The notes below the pieces were generated by a model, which did no database searches, was not told where the DNA came from, and saw nothing but the letters and a program-made list of their open reading frames with translations. DNA of 64,000 nucleotides from Isoetes taiwanensis (taxonomy: Eukaryota > Streptophyta > Lycopodiopsida > Isoetales > Isoetaceae). The stretch spans positions 4,405,835 through 4,469,834 of the forward strand of contig JAJEKV010000032.1 in assembly GCA_021234155.1 (NCBI GenBank), in the 5' to 3' direction. Both the position numbers and the translations under genes were made by a program. Every line of letters starts with the position of its first letter. The stretch's first letter is position 1. This document shows positions 12,590-23,340 of this stretch, piece after piece.

Positions 12590-13660
12590 AATGATAGGCA
12601 CAATCAACTGTTGTGGAGTAGCAAATGTGCCATCCAAGAAAGTACTATCTGGAAAAGTCTCAGAAGAAAGAAGTTAGGAACTCAAGTTGCTTCTACTTAT
12701 GATGTACCAAGAAAGAAGTTAGGCACTGAACTTCCATTTACTTATGTTGTAGAAAGATATGCCTTTGCTTGTTACAAACTGCAATCAGGTCATATGACTA
12801 CTTTTTACAATAGATACTAAAGATGACTTCATCCTTCCCATATACATGATAAACTTAAAAAGATCTAACTTCCTAAAAATAATAACACTTTTATTGCAAT
12901 TGTGTGAGATCTCGTGAGTTAATTTGTTGAAATAACATGTTCAAAAGTATCAGATACATAATCCATGGAAGTTTGTAGTGAAGGCAATGCTTTATGGGGC
13001 GATGTAGATGTTTTTATGCAGTTGGGTCGTCGTGGCTTTCTCTGTGTTAAGAGTCTTTCAAATAATGTGTTCAAAAGTACCAGATACATAATCCATGGAA
13101 GTTTGTAGTGAAGGCAATGCTTTATGGGGCGATATAGATGTGTTTATGCAGATGGGTCGTCGTGGCTTTCTCTACCCTAGATATGGTACCAAGGTACTAA
13201 GCCTTTCTTAAGTCTTTTTAGTGTTAAGAGTCTTTCTAGTGTTAAGTCTTCTTAGTCTAGATACCACTACAACAATGATTGAAGACATAGATTGTCAAAA
13301 ATAACTCTTTAAATGGTAAGCACAACCAACACTTATGGGGTACCAAATGTGCTATACAAAAAAATAATATCTAGAAAAGGCTCGTAAGAAAGAAGTTAGA
13401 AACTCCATCTACTTATGTTGTAGATACTTATGTTGTAGAAACATGAAATGTTACAAACTGCAATCACGTCATATGTCATATGACTACTTTTTTCCGACGA
13501 TAAAACTTACAATAGATACTGAAGATGACTTCATCCTTTCCATATATATGATAAACTTAAAAGATCTAACTTCCTAAAAGAGTATTAACTTTTATTATTG
13601 CAACTGTGAGATCTCGTGAGTTAAATTCCTTGAAATAACATGTTCAAAAGTACAGATACA
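12590..13660. repeat. nested direct duplications inside the Helitron
   Basis: A segment of about 350 bp starting near 12,590 recurs near 13,310. It shares GAAAGAAGTTAG, ACTTATGTTGTAGA and GATGACTTCATCC blocks. A shorter unit of 130 bp (TCAAAAGTA...CAGATACATAATCC) repeats from 12,941 to 13,071. No coding frame is conserved across copies. Confidence 0.65.
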
Positions 13661-13680
13661 TAACCTATAAAGTCTGATTT

Positions 13681-14775
13681 GTTGAAATCTGATGTGTTGA
13701 GATGATCGTCTACGCATTTAATATCAATTCCAACAACTACAAAGCCAGTTTGCAAATATGAGAATAGATCTGCACCATCTGCCTTGTCTTGCAAGCTTAC
13801 AGCAGCTCTGAATGAAGCTCCAAGTTCTGCCAGTTAAAATATCAAGACATGGGTCAATAATCAAGAGAATAGATCAACATTCAAGAGCATATTCAACACC
13901 TCCAGACCATTTCAAATCCAAAAAGATAGACAGCAAGACTTTGCAAAATCTCCAAATGATGAGTAGTTCAAAGAACATACCAAATTCGATTTTTATAATG
14001 TCTCAAGTATATATGCAAATAATGAGCGAGAATGATAAGAAAAGGCTCGTGAAATAAAAACCTTGTGAAAGCATATATGCAAAAGCAGAAGACCTGCACA
14101 ACATGGAGGTAATCCAGTTAGATTAGCTATAGAGACATGTATCTAATACTAAAACATTAAGCCTGGTGCAGTACCACCACTTTTCTTGCTCTAGGCATTT
14201 CAATGGTACACAGATTGTTGCACTAAATTCTGGTTTGTTGAAATCTGATGTGTTGAGATGATCGTCTACGCATTTAATATCAATTCCAACAACTACAAAG
14301 CCAGTTTACAAATATGAGAATAGATCTGCACCATCTGCCTTGTCTTGCAAGCTTACACTCCAAGTTCTGCCAGTTAAAGTATCAAGACGTGGGTCAATAA
14401 TCAAGAGAATAGATCACCATTCAAGAGCATATTCAACACCCCCAGACCATTTGAAATCCAGAAACAGAAAGATAGACAGCAAGACTTTCCAAAATCTCCA
14501 AATGATGAGTAGTTCAGAGAACATACCAAATTCGATTTTTATAATGTCTCAAGTATATATGCAAATGATGAGCGAGAATGATAAGAAAAGGCTCGTGAAA
14601 TAAAAACCTTGTGAAAGCATATATGCAAAAGCAGAAGACCTGCACAACATGGAGGTAATCCAATTAGATTAGCTATAGAGACATGTATCTAATACTAAAA
14701 CATTAACCCTGGTGCAGTACCACCACTTTTCTTGCTCTAGGCATTTCAATGGTACACAGATTGTTGCACTGATTC
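13681..14775. repeat. direct duplication, offset 556 bp
   Basis: About 540 bp from 13,681 is repeated from 14,237 with very few differences, including a short deletion near 14,357. Each copy carries a plus-strand frame of just over 80 codons (13,812-14,057 and 14,340-14,603). I recognise no domain in it and its conservation follows from the duplication alone. Confidence 0.8.
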
Positions 14776-15589
14776 TAAATTACCTATTGCACTGATTTTA
14801 TGTTGACCACTCTACAGATGCAGCAGGAGGAATAGAGAACTCCCACGGAGGGGCTTCATTCTTGCTATAGTCTATACAATATATGAACTTGCAAGAATGC
14901 ATGTCGCCTGAGGTCAGGTCTGCATGGTTAATGTACTCAGTCCTCCAGTTCAACTATCTGAGCTCAGGTCTGCATAGTTAATATACTCAGTCCTACAGTT
15001 CAACTAAATAACAATATGGCTATCGTCTGTTTAGGAAAGCAAGAAACTCCAATATGGCTATCATTTGTTTAGAAAAGCAAGGAACTTACTGGATGTGCTT
15101 GTAACTATATAAGTGACATTCGATGCCCATGATGTATTCACTTTAAAATCATTAACTACTATCTCATAATGTGTTAATAGCATGTTTGTAACATTTTGCA
15201 TTGTTCTGAGTCTGCATAGCAAAGCTAGTTCAGAAGTAACTTTGATTTCTTAGTCGTACACCAATATTCTTGCAGAAAACTGAGAAATAGACGTACACTC
15301 ATACCTTCTCATCAGTTCCGTCAAGAATAATAAGGACTCAATTTGGATGCTTATTGCGTGAAGCTCGCCATTCTGGGCTAGATGTTACGTTTGTGTTTCA
15401 CAATCCTTTACCACCACAAAACATTGTGCTGCATGCACGCCAACAAAACTATTATCAGTCCATCATGCCCTGCATCCCAACTAAATTTGTGCAGTAAACT
15501 ACTTCGTCGAATATCCCAACCAAATCAACATAATTGCATGTAACTGAAATTGTGCTTATTAGAATCAAGTTTAAACACCTAGACTATAA

Positions 15590-16620
15590 AGAAAATTGAA
15601 CAAAAAACAATGGCAAAAAAAAAGACATCTAGGTCTCAAGCATCCGCAGTGGCAGCATGAGTTCATCATGTGGGGGCATAACATCTGATGTACTATAATA
15701 ATTACCTCTATTGTTAAGAAATTGCGTTGTTCTGCTGCACCTGGCAAATGCAAAGAATATATAATTGCCCGCCCAGATGAATAGGCTCAGCTAAAGATGC
15801 CAAAAACATGAAAAATAACAGATGAATTATACCTTGTTAAAATAGTCTACGGATCTTGCTGGAATAGTTTATGGAACGAAAAAAAATGAGAAGCTCCCTC
15901 CATGATTTGCCATAAACTTCTATCAAGAAATTAGGTTATGTCTGCAAAAATTTCCGCAAGATCAATATCTAAAGGGAGCACAATTACAGATGGTTTGACT
16001 TATAACTTAACTTCTTCCAACCGCCGCTTATTCTTGTACTTGTTCACAACAGAAGCATTACACAAAAACCCTAAATGAACCCTGGACTTCTTCTAGCCGC
16101 CGCTTATTCCTGCACTTGTTCACAACAGAAGCATTACACAAAAACCCCAAATGAACCCTGGATGCAAATGTCTAAATAACAATATTATTCTAAGACAACC
16201 CTGGCACTGAACTTGTATCTTCTGCAGGCTCAAACAGACTAAGAAGCCAATATAGCTGGAGGTGAATGAGGAAATCCAGAGCAAAGGTACCTATGAAAGA
16301 ATAGAAGCAGCAAAAATAGAATGAATTAGAAAACTGAACAAAAAACAATGGCAAGAAAAAACATCCACGTCTCAGACTTTCGAGTGGCAGCATGAGCTCA
16401 TCATGTTGTCGGCATAACATCTATTGTAATATAATAATTACCTCTATTGTTAAGAGATTTCGTTGTTCTGCTGCACTTGGCAAATGCAAATAATATATAA
16501 TTGCCCGCCCAGATAAATAGGCTCAGCCAAAGATGCCAAAAACATGAAAAATAACAGATGAATTATACTTTCTTGTTAAAATAGTCTGTGGATCTTGCTG
16601 GAATAGTTTATGGAACGGGA
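15590..16620. repeat. direct duplication, offset about 738 bp, with an inner 76-bp repeat
   Basis: The block at about 15,590-15,870 recurs at about 16,330-16,620, sharing AACAAAAAACAATGGCA and TTGCCCGCCCAGAT. Between them, a 76-bp unit with CCGCCGCTTATTC and CACAACAGAAGCATTACAC is tandemly repeated (16,021 and 16,097). Confidence 0.75.
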
Positions 16621-17007
16621 GAAGAAAAAGGATGGAAAGCTCACTCCATGTTTTGCCATATGCTTGGATCCACCGAAGCTTGAAACCCTATCATAAAATA
16701 AATATCATTCAAGAACCTAGACGGTAAGGCTCACACAGAGATAATTAGAAGAACCTTCTATTTGCTTACTTCACGCGTCTCTCATGCAGATTTCTCCGGC
16801 ATCCTCTTCTGAATTTCGTGGAAGTCCATGCCTTCATATCCGGAAAGCCGAGCCCCCACAAAGCATACTACGAAAATCCTTAGCGATTTTCGGAAATCTG
16901 AAAACTTCTCCGGCAATCAAAAGCCCATAAAACCTTAGGAAACTAACTTTAAAAAAAATCCAAAAACTTTTCTTCTAGACCGGAGAATCCCAATTTAAAC
17001 AATAGGA

Positions 17008-17575
17008 TATCATTGTTATGTGTCTCACCTGACAAATACGTTCCAATACAGGGAAACAAAATTTCATCTGAATTTTCAAATTTTGGCAAACTAAATGTCT
17101 TTGCCCTTAGCATATAGAACATCATGAATGTTATCCTGGGGCATACTTCCCAATGCTTGAATCACCAAAGGCTCATGATGTGATGTCCTTCAATAAAAAA
17201 AAATCATTGTTATATGTCTCACCTGACAAATATGTTCCAATACAGGGAAATAAAATTTCATCTGAATTTTCAAATTTTGGCAAACTAAATGTCTTTGCCC
17301 TTAGCGTACAGAACATCATGGATCTTATCCTTGGGGCATACTTTCCAATGCTTGGATCACTAAAAGCTCAGGATGTGATGGTGGATAGAATAATGTCCTT
17401 CAATAAATAAAAAATCATTGTTATATGTCTCACCTGACAAATATGTTCCAATACAGAAAACAAAATTTCATTTGAATTTTCAAATTTTGGCAAACTAAAT
17501 GTCCCTTAGCATACAGAACATCATGGATCTTATCTTGGGGCATACTTCCCAGTGCTTGAATTACCAAAGGCATTA
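17008..17575. repeat. tandem array, right part (units of about 0.2 kb)
   Basis: About three units start TCATTGTTATRTGTCTCACC and contain GAATTTTCAAATTTTGGC and CATCATGRATSTTATC before TGTCCTTCAATAAA. They are the continuation of the array at 11,410-11,891, although the unit interior differs between the two sides. Confidence 0.75.
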
Positions 17576-17771
17576 TTTAAGATTGACCATCCACTTAGTT
17601 TAGCATGAACCACCTATCGTCTGCTCCTTTAACTGAATGAATATGCACTAAAATAATAGGGGGTTCAAGAGGGATTGATGTGTAAATGACTATACCTAAC
17701 ACCAACCATACCCCTAAAATATTTGAATCGTTTGTTAAAACAAATGGGGAAAAAAACACAAAATATATATA

Positions 17772-18660
17772 TACAAGAAAATTAGCACGTCCTACGGTGC
17801 ATGTTCCAACAATGCAAGTTCCAATTTTAGCATGTTCCTATGGTGCAAGTTGAGATTCTCTTGGATTTGATGTTATGAAGATTCTCCTAGATTCCCCTTT
17901 AATTCTATGACATTCCTCACTTAGATTATATGAAGATTCCTTTGGTTCTCCAAGAATCCATTAGATTTTATGAGAATTCCTTGGATTCTCTTAAATTTTG
18001 TGAGATACCCTTTAATCTTATCAATATTATCCTAAATTCTCTATGATTTATGAAGATTCTCTTAGATTCCCCTTAAATTCCACGAGATTCCGTAGACTCG
18101 CTTAAATTTGCTTAGAGTTTATGAGATCCTCCTAGGTTCTATTACATTTCATGCAATTCCCCTTAAAATCTATGAGATTCCCGTAAATACCCTTACATTT
18201 GCTTACATTTTATGAGACTCTCTTAGATTCTGTTACATTTCATGCAAATTCTCCGAGATTCTATATAGATTCCTTTAGATTTCATGAAGATTCTTGTAGA
18301 TTGCATCAAGCTTCCCTCAAATACCCTTAGATTTGTGAAGATTCCCTTAGATTCCCCTCAAGTTCCATGAGATTGCTCTAGATTCCGCTATATTTTCTTG
18401 GATTTTATGAGATTCCCTTAGAGTTCCTCTTAGATCCTATCAAGATTCTCCTAGATTTCAATGACATTATTAAGATTCCCCTAGATTCCCCTCAAATTCT
18501 ATGAGATTCCTGTAAATACACTTAGATTTGCTAGATTTTATGACATTCCCTTAGATTCTATTACATTTCATGCAATTCCCTTATATACTCTGAAGATTCC
18601 AGTAGGTTCTCCAAGATTCCATTAGGTTTTTCATAGATTGCCTTATATTTTATGAGATTC
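17772..18660. repeat. degenerate AGATTC-rich repeat, about 10-bp periodicity
   Basis: This starts with a module (TACAAGAAAATTAGCACGTC...) that recurs at 20,543. It then becomes a long run of AGATTCC, CTTAGATTT and TATGAGATTC variants. TTC triplets often recur at 10-bp spacing. It grades into the GAANNTTC array that follows. There is no coding potential. Confidence 0.6.
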
Positions 18661-18669
18661 TCTTATTTT

Positions 18670-19075
18670 CTTGAATGTTCTAGAACATTATACAAAGTTC
18701 TAGAACAATAGAATGTTCTAGAAGATTCTAGAATGTTCTAGAACTTCTAGAAGATTCCAGAATGTTCTAGAATATTAGAATGTTCTAGAATATTAGAATG
18801 TTCTAGAACATTCTAAAACTTTCTAGAATGTTAAAAAAGTTCTAGAACATTCTAATGTTCTAGAACATTCTAGAATCTTCTAGAAGATTCTTTAATCTTT
18901 AGAAGATCTCTTAAAATCTTCTAGAAGATTCTAGAATGTTCTAGAACTTGTAGAAGATTCTGGAATTCTAGAACTTCTAGAAGATTCCAGAATCTTCTAG
19001 AATAGAGTTCTAGAAAAAATATTCTAGAACTTTCTAGATTGTTCTGGAACATCTAGAATGTTTTAGAATCGTGTT
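18670..19075. repeat. array of alternating GAA/TTC half-sites (heat-shock-element-like)
   Basis: The 10-bp unit GAANNTTCTA is tandemly repeated with near-perfect phasing. For example, 18,711-18,743 holds seven consecutive alternating half-sites, each separated by exactly two bases, and 18,919-18,946 holds six. The canonical heat-shock factor site is three or more such half-sites. Whether any factor binds here is unknown. An alternative is a palindromic satellite with no regulatory role. Confidence 0.7.
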
Positions 19076-19229
19076 TCTTTATATTTCTATAGATTCCATT
19101 ATGTTTTATGATTGCCTTAGATTTTGTGAAATTTGCTTATTTTCTATAACTTTTTAGAAAATTTTGTGAAATTTTCTTCCTTTCTACAACTTTTTAGAAG
19201 AATTTACAACTTTTTTTGTTATTCTAGAA

Positions 19230-20520
19230 GGTTCTATGTTCTAGAACCTCCTGGAACCTTCTAGAGAAGATTCTGGAACTTCCTAGAAGGTCTAGAAGGC
19301 CCTATTATTTGGAACATCCTAGAAGAAAGCCTATCCTCGTCTAGATAGCCTCCTTATATACTAGAAAAGGAGGCTCTTTTTGCATCTATGCATGTGGGAT
19401 ATATGTGCAAACCTTAAATTCTAGAACAATCCTGAACATTCTAGAACCATTACGATTTGAGGAAACCTTAACAATAAAAAAACAAATGTCTCAAAATACA
19501 TTGGTATGGCCATTAGCTTCTCAAAACCAACCTATGAATTAAGAAACAACAATTTATTTGAGAATGAGGCTTGCCCATGAGCATCTAGAAGTCTCAAGAC
19601 TAGCAGTGAACCGGAATGTTCATCTTTGTGTCAAATTTATATACTGCAAAGGGGTCTCTTTTTTGCACAAATGCATGTGGGATATTTGTGCGCGAATGGA
19701 CGGACGAGATAGACCCTCAAATCCGATGGCTCAGATCACACCAGCCAAGAAGCTTCCAGGACATTCTCAAACCTTCTAGAGCATTCTAGAACAATATTCT
19801 AGAGCTTTCTATAACTATCCAGAGCATTCTAGAACTTTCTAGCATAGCTATCTAGAACATTCTAGTACCGGAGAAATGCAATGAAGCCTGGCTTTAATTG
19901 TCAAATAGACAACTAAAGTTTATGCAAAACCTCCAAACAAATCAAGCAAAGAATACATGCAAATAAACCAGCCTAAAATGACACAACAAAAGATGGGAAA
20001 GAGCAATGGAGCGTGGCATAGAATACCTACAAATTTTCACAATAACAAGACTTTTAGAGAATCATGATAATGATTGAGGCGCTTACCATAAGCATCTAGA
20101 AGGCCTAAGATTGGCGTAGAATCGAATGTCCATCCTCATGCCGAGGGCCCCTATATATACTGGAATATTGGGCTCTTTTCTGCGCGAATGCATGTGGGAT
20201 ACTTGTGTACGAATGGACGGATGAGATGGGCCACTCTAGATCCGACGGCTCAGATCGCACCTCCCAAGAATATCTAGAACATTCTAGAATGTTCTAAAAT
20301 ATTTCGTAGCAGATTCTAGAGCCTTCTAAAATGTTCTAAAACATGCTAGAACGTTCTAGAATCTTCTAGAATGTTCTAGAATATTCCAAAGCATTCTGGA
20401 AGCCACCAATGGGCCGCCAAGAAGGTTCTAGAGCCACCAGATCCGACGACTGAAATCGCGTGGGAGCAAATGGGCGGCCAGGATCTAGCGGCTGATATAT
20501 AATGGAAGCTTCCGGAAGCC
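19230..20520. repeat. diverged repeat units with HSE-like palindromes
   Basis: A block containing GCATCTAGAAG, then ATGCATGTGGGATA, then GAATGGACGGA and ATCCGAYGGCTCAGATC is present twice, about 0.52 kb apart (near 19,563 and 20,080). A partial copy lies near 19,374. Runs of TTCTAGAACATTCTAGAA occur between the blocks (19,770-19,870, 20,275-20,400). Confidence 0.6.
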
Positions 20521-20735
20521 ACCACTAGAAATTACATATATTATACAAGAAAATTAATACGTCCTACGGCGCATTGTTCCAGTTTTAGCATGTCCTTATA
20601 TTCCCTTTAATTCTCCTGGATTCCTTTACATTCTAGAAATTTCTAGAACATTTTAGAACTTTCTGGAACATTTTGAAACTTTCAAAACATCCTAGAATAT
20701 TATAGTCTATTTTATCTTAATTAGACCATTACCCT
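20521..20735. repeat. second copy of the TACAAGAAAATTA module
   Basis: Bases 20,543-20,568 match 17,772-17,797 with two differences. Both are followed by a TTTTAGCATGT block and ATTC-rich sequence. This marks the start of another repeat unit, truncated by the LINE fragment at about 20,735. Confidence 0.55.
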
Positions 20736-21854
20736 TAACCCTGTATGCAATGCAAAACAACAGTCACAAGGCAGAGCTGTATGCATGGGGTCATCAGGCA
20801 CACTTGTTCAGGGCCTTGGTTGAACCGGTCCTCCTCTATGGGGCAGAAGTGTGGGGGCCAGTGATATCCCTCACCACTTGGAACGATCTAGAGCAGTCTG
20901 AGAAGGCCTTCTTGGCAGGGCACCGGGAGTGAAGTCCACGGTCCCATATCGAGATCTTGCTCCAGAGGCGGGGCTTCCTTCCATTCTGAGGGTCGCTTTG
21001 GAACGTCACATTATTTACTTCCGAAGGTGGTGGCTATGGATGAAGCCCTACGCCTAACCTTGCTTTGGCAAATGGCGATGGGCCCATGGCGACTCAAAGC
21101 TTCTTTGGAAAGACAAGCAAGCCCAGTGGTTTCGCTATGGAATGTGCGAGGCACACAGATGTGGACCCGGTGCATACAGAAGGAAGGAACGGCGCTTTGA
21201 AGCGAAGCATTTGGATGCTTGCTTCATGGCCAAGCTTTGGGATGCAGAGGCCCTGTCACATGTCAAGGTGGCAAATTATCGACAGCCGGGTTAATCCCAT
21301 GCTCACGAGGGGCCCACACCACTACTGCGCACCCATCTACCCATGAAAAGCGCAGGTGATTGCTTCCATTCGCCGACAGTGCACACCACCTCCCGCATTG
21401 AGGCAGGGGAGATGGATCGGGGAGCAGCGTGAGGGCAGAGTCCGTCGATCTTTGTCAGCGGGGCACCATTGAGGATGAAAGTCACGCTCCGTGCTCTCGG
21501 GCTGTCAAGATACCAAACATATCCGGGCTCGGTATGCTCGGTTAGTTGTGCCCCATCGGGCCTTGCATGAGCTACGCGAGCACGGCCTCTGTAGGCTTGT
21601 TGGGATCATTACCTCAGGGAGGTAATAGATCATGCCGGACTTCGGTTATGCCCCCCCCTGTCCGACATTAACCTCAGTTGTACTTGTGATTATGTATATA
21701 ACTGTGCAGTATGTCAGCATCCTTATTGCTACTAAGGTTTTTCCCCCGAAAACCCTTCGGGGCGGGGGGTTTTTTAATCCTGGTAGTAATACGTCTGCTG
21801 CTCTCTCTTTGTACTTGGGTCCCATAGGCCAGTTGGTCTCCTATTCTATTCCTT
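20735..21854 (+). mobile_element. 5'-truncated LINE family II copy
   Basis: The frame at 20,750-20,932 shows the thumb motif LVEPVLLYGAEVWGP. Near 21,455 a CQRGTIEDESH Cys/His motif matches CQTGAIEDESH of the longer copy at about 38,270. The 3' UTR matches too, including the AACCCTTCGGGG hairpin (21,744-21,775), GGGTCCCATAG and TTGGTCTCC. There are several frameshifts. It begins in repeat DNA, as expected of 5' truncation. Confidence 0.75.
21744..21775 (+). other. LINE II 3' UTR hairpin, copy A
   Basis: CCCCGAA (21,744-21,750) can pair with TTCGGGG (21,756-21,762) around an AACCC loop. Alternatively AAAACCC (21,749-21,755) can pair with GGGTTTT (21,767-21,773). The same two pairings exist in copy B at 38,583-38,608. 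It may be the 3' signal recognised by the element's reverse transcriptase. Confidence 0.55.
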
Positions 21855-22205
21855 AAGTTGGGGGGTTTGGGGGGTTGAGGACCAGGGTTCGAATCCCCCC
21901 AATAACATAAAAAATTTTAAAAGCCTTTCCTTAAGGAACGAGCATTCAATATGAGCGTTAGGATCTTAGACTTGATCAACGATCAAGATCTCACCATATA
22001 AAAGCAATATGAGCCGTAGGATCTATTACATATAATTCCCAAAGCCACGTGGACCGTAGGATGTGTCCCCAAGCCACATGAGTCGTCGGATCTCGGACCG
22101 ACGGTCAGGATCAGATCAATCTGGACCGTAGGACCATGGTACACATATTATATGTAAACTCCCAGGCCATCTGGGCCGTAGGATATGTCCCAAACCCATG
22201 AGCCG
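21850..22205 (+). repeat. tRNA-related SINE-like sequence next to the LINE II end
   Basis: TGGGGGGTTTGGGGGG is followed by a B-box-like AGGGTTCGAATCCC (about 21,882-21,895) and an A/T stretch AAAAAATTTT. The same order occurs at 54,690-54,770. The downstream part repeats short blocks of the type GCCRYRTGRRCCGTAGGAT. The A box is not evident, so the 5' part may be missing or replaced by the LINE tail. Confidence 0.5.
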
Positions 22206-22217
22206 GGCGTGAACAGG

Positions 22218-22812
22218 ACATGACATGACATGACATGACATGATAAGACATACAAAACATAAGAACACATGACATGACATGACATGACATGACATGACAT
22301 GACATGACATGACATGACATGACATGACATGACATGACATGACATGACATGACATGACATGACATGACATGACATGACATGACATGACATGACATGACAT
22401 GACATGACATGACATGACATGACATGACATGACATGACATGACATGACATGACATGACATGACATGACATGACATGACATGACATGACATGACATGACAT
22501 GACATGACATGACATGACATGACATGACATGACATGACATGACATGACATGACATGACATGACATGACATGACATGACATGACATGACATGACATGACAT
22601 GACATGACATGACATGACATGACATGACATGACATGACATGACATGACATGACATGACATGACATGACATGACATGACATGACATGACATGACATGACAT
22701 GACATGACATGACATGACATGACATGACATGACATGACATGACATGACATGACATGACATGACATGACATGACATGACATGACATGACATGACATGACAT
22801 GACATGATATGA
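22218..22812. repeat. (ACATG)n pentanucleotide microsatellite
   Basis: A short imperfect block lies at 22,218-22,268. About 535 bp of essentially pure 5-bp repeat follow (about 107 units from 22,269), decaying to GATAT at the right end. On the minus strand all three frames are open as a 5-residue repeat, which is a by-product of the sequence and not a gene. Confidence 0.95.
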
Positions 22813-22924
22813 TATGATATAGATCCAATAGAAGAAGTAATCATAATTCATATTCCAAAACCATATTTCATATTTTCAAAATCTTAGGTGTCCCCAATTA
22901 TGAATGACCATAATCACGCAAAGC

Positions 22925-23340
22925 ATTACAAACCAACACAAACCATTAATGCAAACCATTACATCTAACACATTAAAATTAAATTCCTCCTGAAACTCCC
23001 TTTGGTTTGGGTGCATATTCACACGGGGGTTGACTCCGAGCATCTAGAGCTGACAGATGGGCATATTTACTCAATATTCCATGATCTAGACCGTAGATAA
23101 CGATCCTCATTTGTGGGGTATTCTTGTACAAATTTTGATATACTATATAACGAGGTTTGCGAAATACTATAAGATTTGAGGCAATGTACTAAATGGTGTC
23201 GATTTTATACATATTATATGATTTTAGGGGCTCTCGCTGCCCTACATCTCTCCCTTGTGAATATACACCCAAACCAAAAAGGGTTTCGGGGGGATTTAAT
23301 TTTAAAGTATTGGATGTAATGATTTGTATTAATTTAAAAA
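22925..23340. mobile_element. foldback/MITE-like element, arms of about 90 bp
   Basis: The left arm (about 22,940-23,030) and the reverse complement of the right arm (about 23,250-23,336) agree over about 85 bp. They share CATTACATCYAA, TTAAAATTAAAT and TTTGGTTTGGGTG. The loop is about 220 bp and non-coding. I could not fix a target-site duplication. Confidence 0.6.

Larger units (their letters stand above)
11892..17007 (-). mobile_element. probable non-autonomous Helitron, 5.1 kb, inserted in a tandem array
   Basis: On the minus strand the element would start with TCC (17,007) and end with CTAG (11,892), between host A and T, as Helitrons do. Seven bases inside the CTAG end is an 8-bp hairpin with a GTT loop (11,903-11,921, GC-rich), the classic 3' terminal structure. 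The host array is split exactly here: the unit reads TTCAATAAAAAA on the left and resumes with TATCATTGTTATGTG on the right. No Rep/helicase gene is seen, so it would be non-autonomous. The interior is full of internal duplications listed separately. A decayed copy of the terminal hairpin occurs at about 12,428-12,447. Confidence 0.65.

Noticed and set aside
13812-14603. Duplicated 81-87-codon gene pair
   Set aside because: The two frames match because the whole 540-bp segment is duplicated. There is no sign of selection on protein sequence and no known domain.
17009-17575. CRISPR-like array
   Set aside because: Units are about 200 bp, diverged and lack short identical repeats with unique spacers. 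The genome is eukaryotic, and this is an ordinary tandem repeat.
22111-22851. Minus-strand open frames of 226-246 codons in the ACATG repeat
   Set aside because: A 5-bp repeat without stops on one strand is open in all three frames by arithmetic. There is no start context, domain or codon signal.
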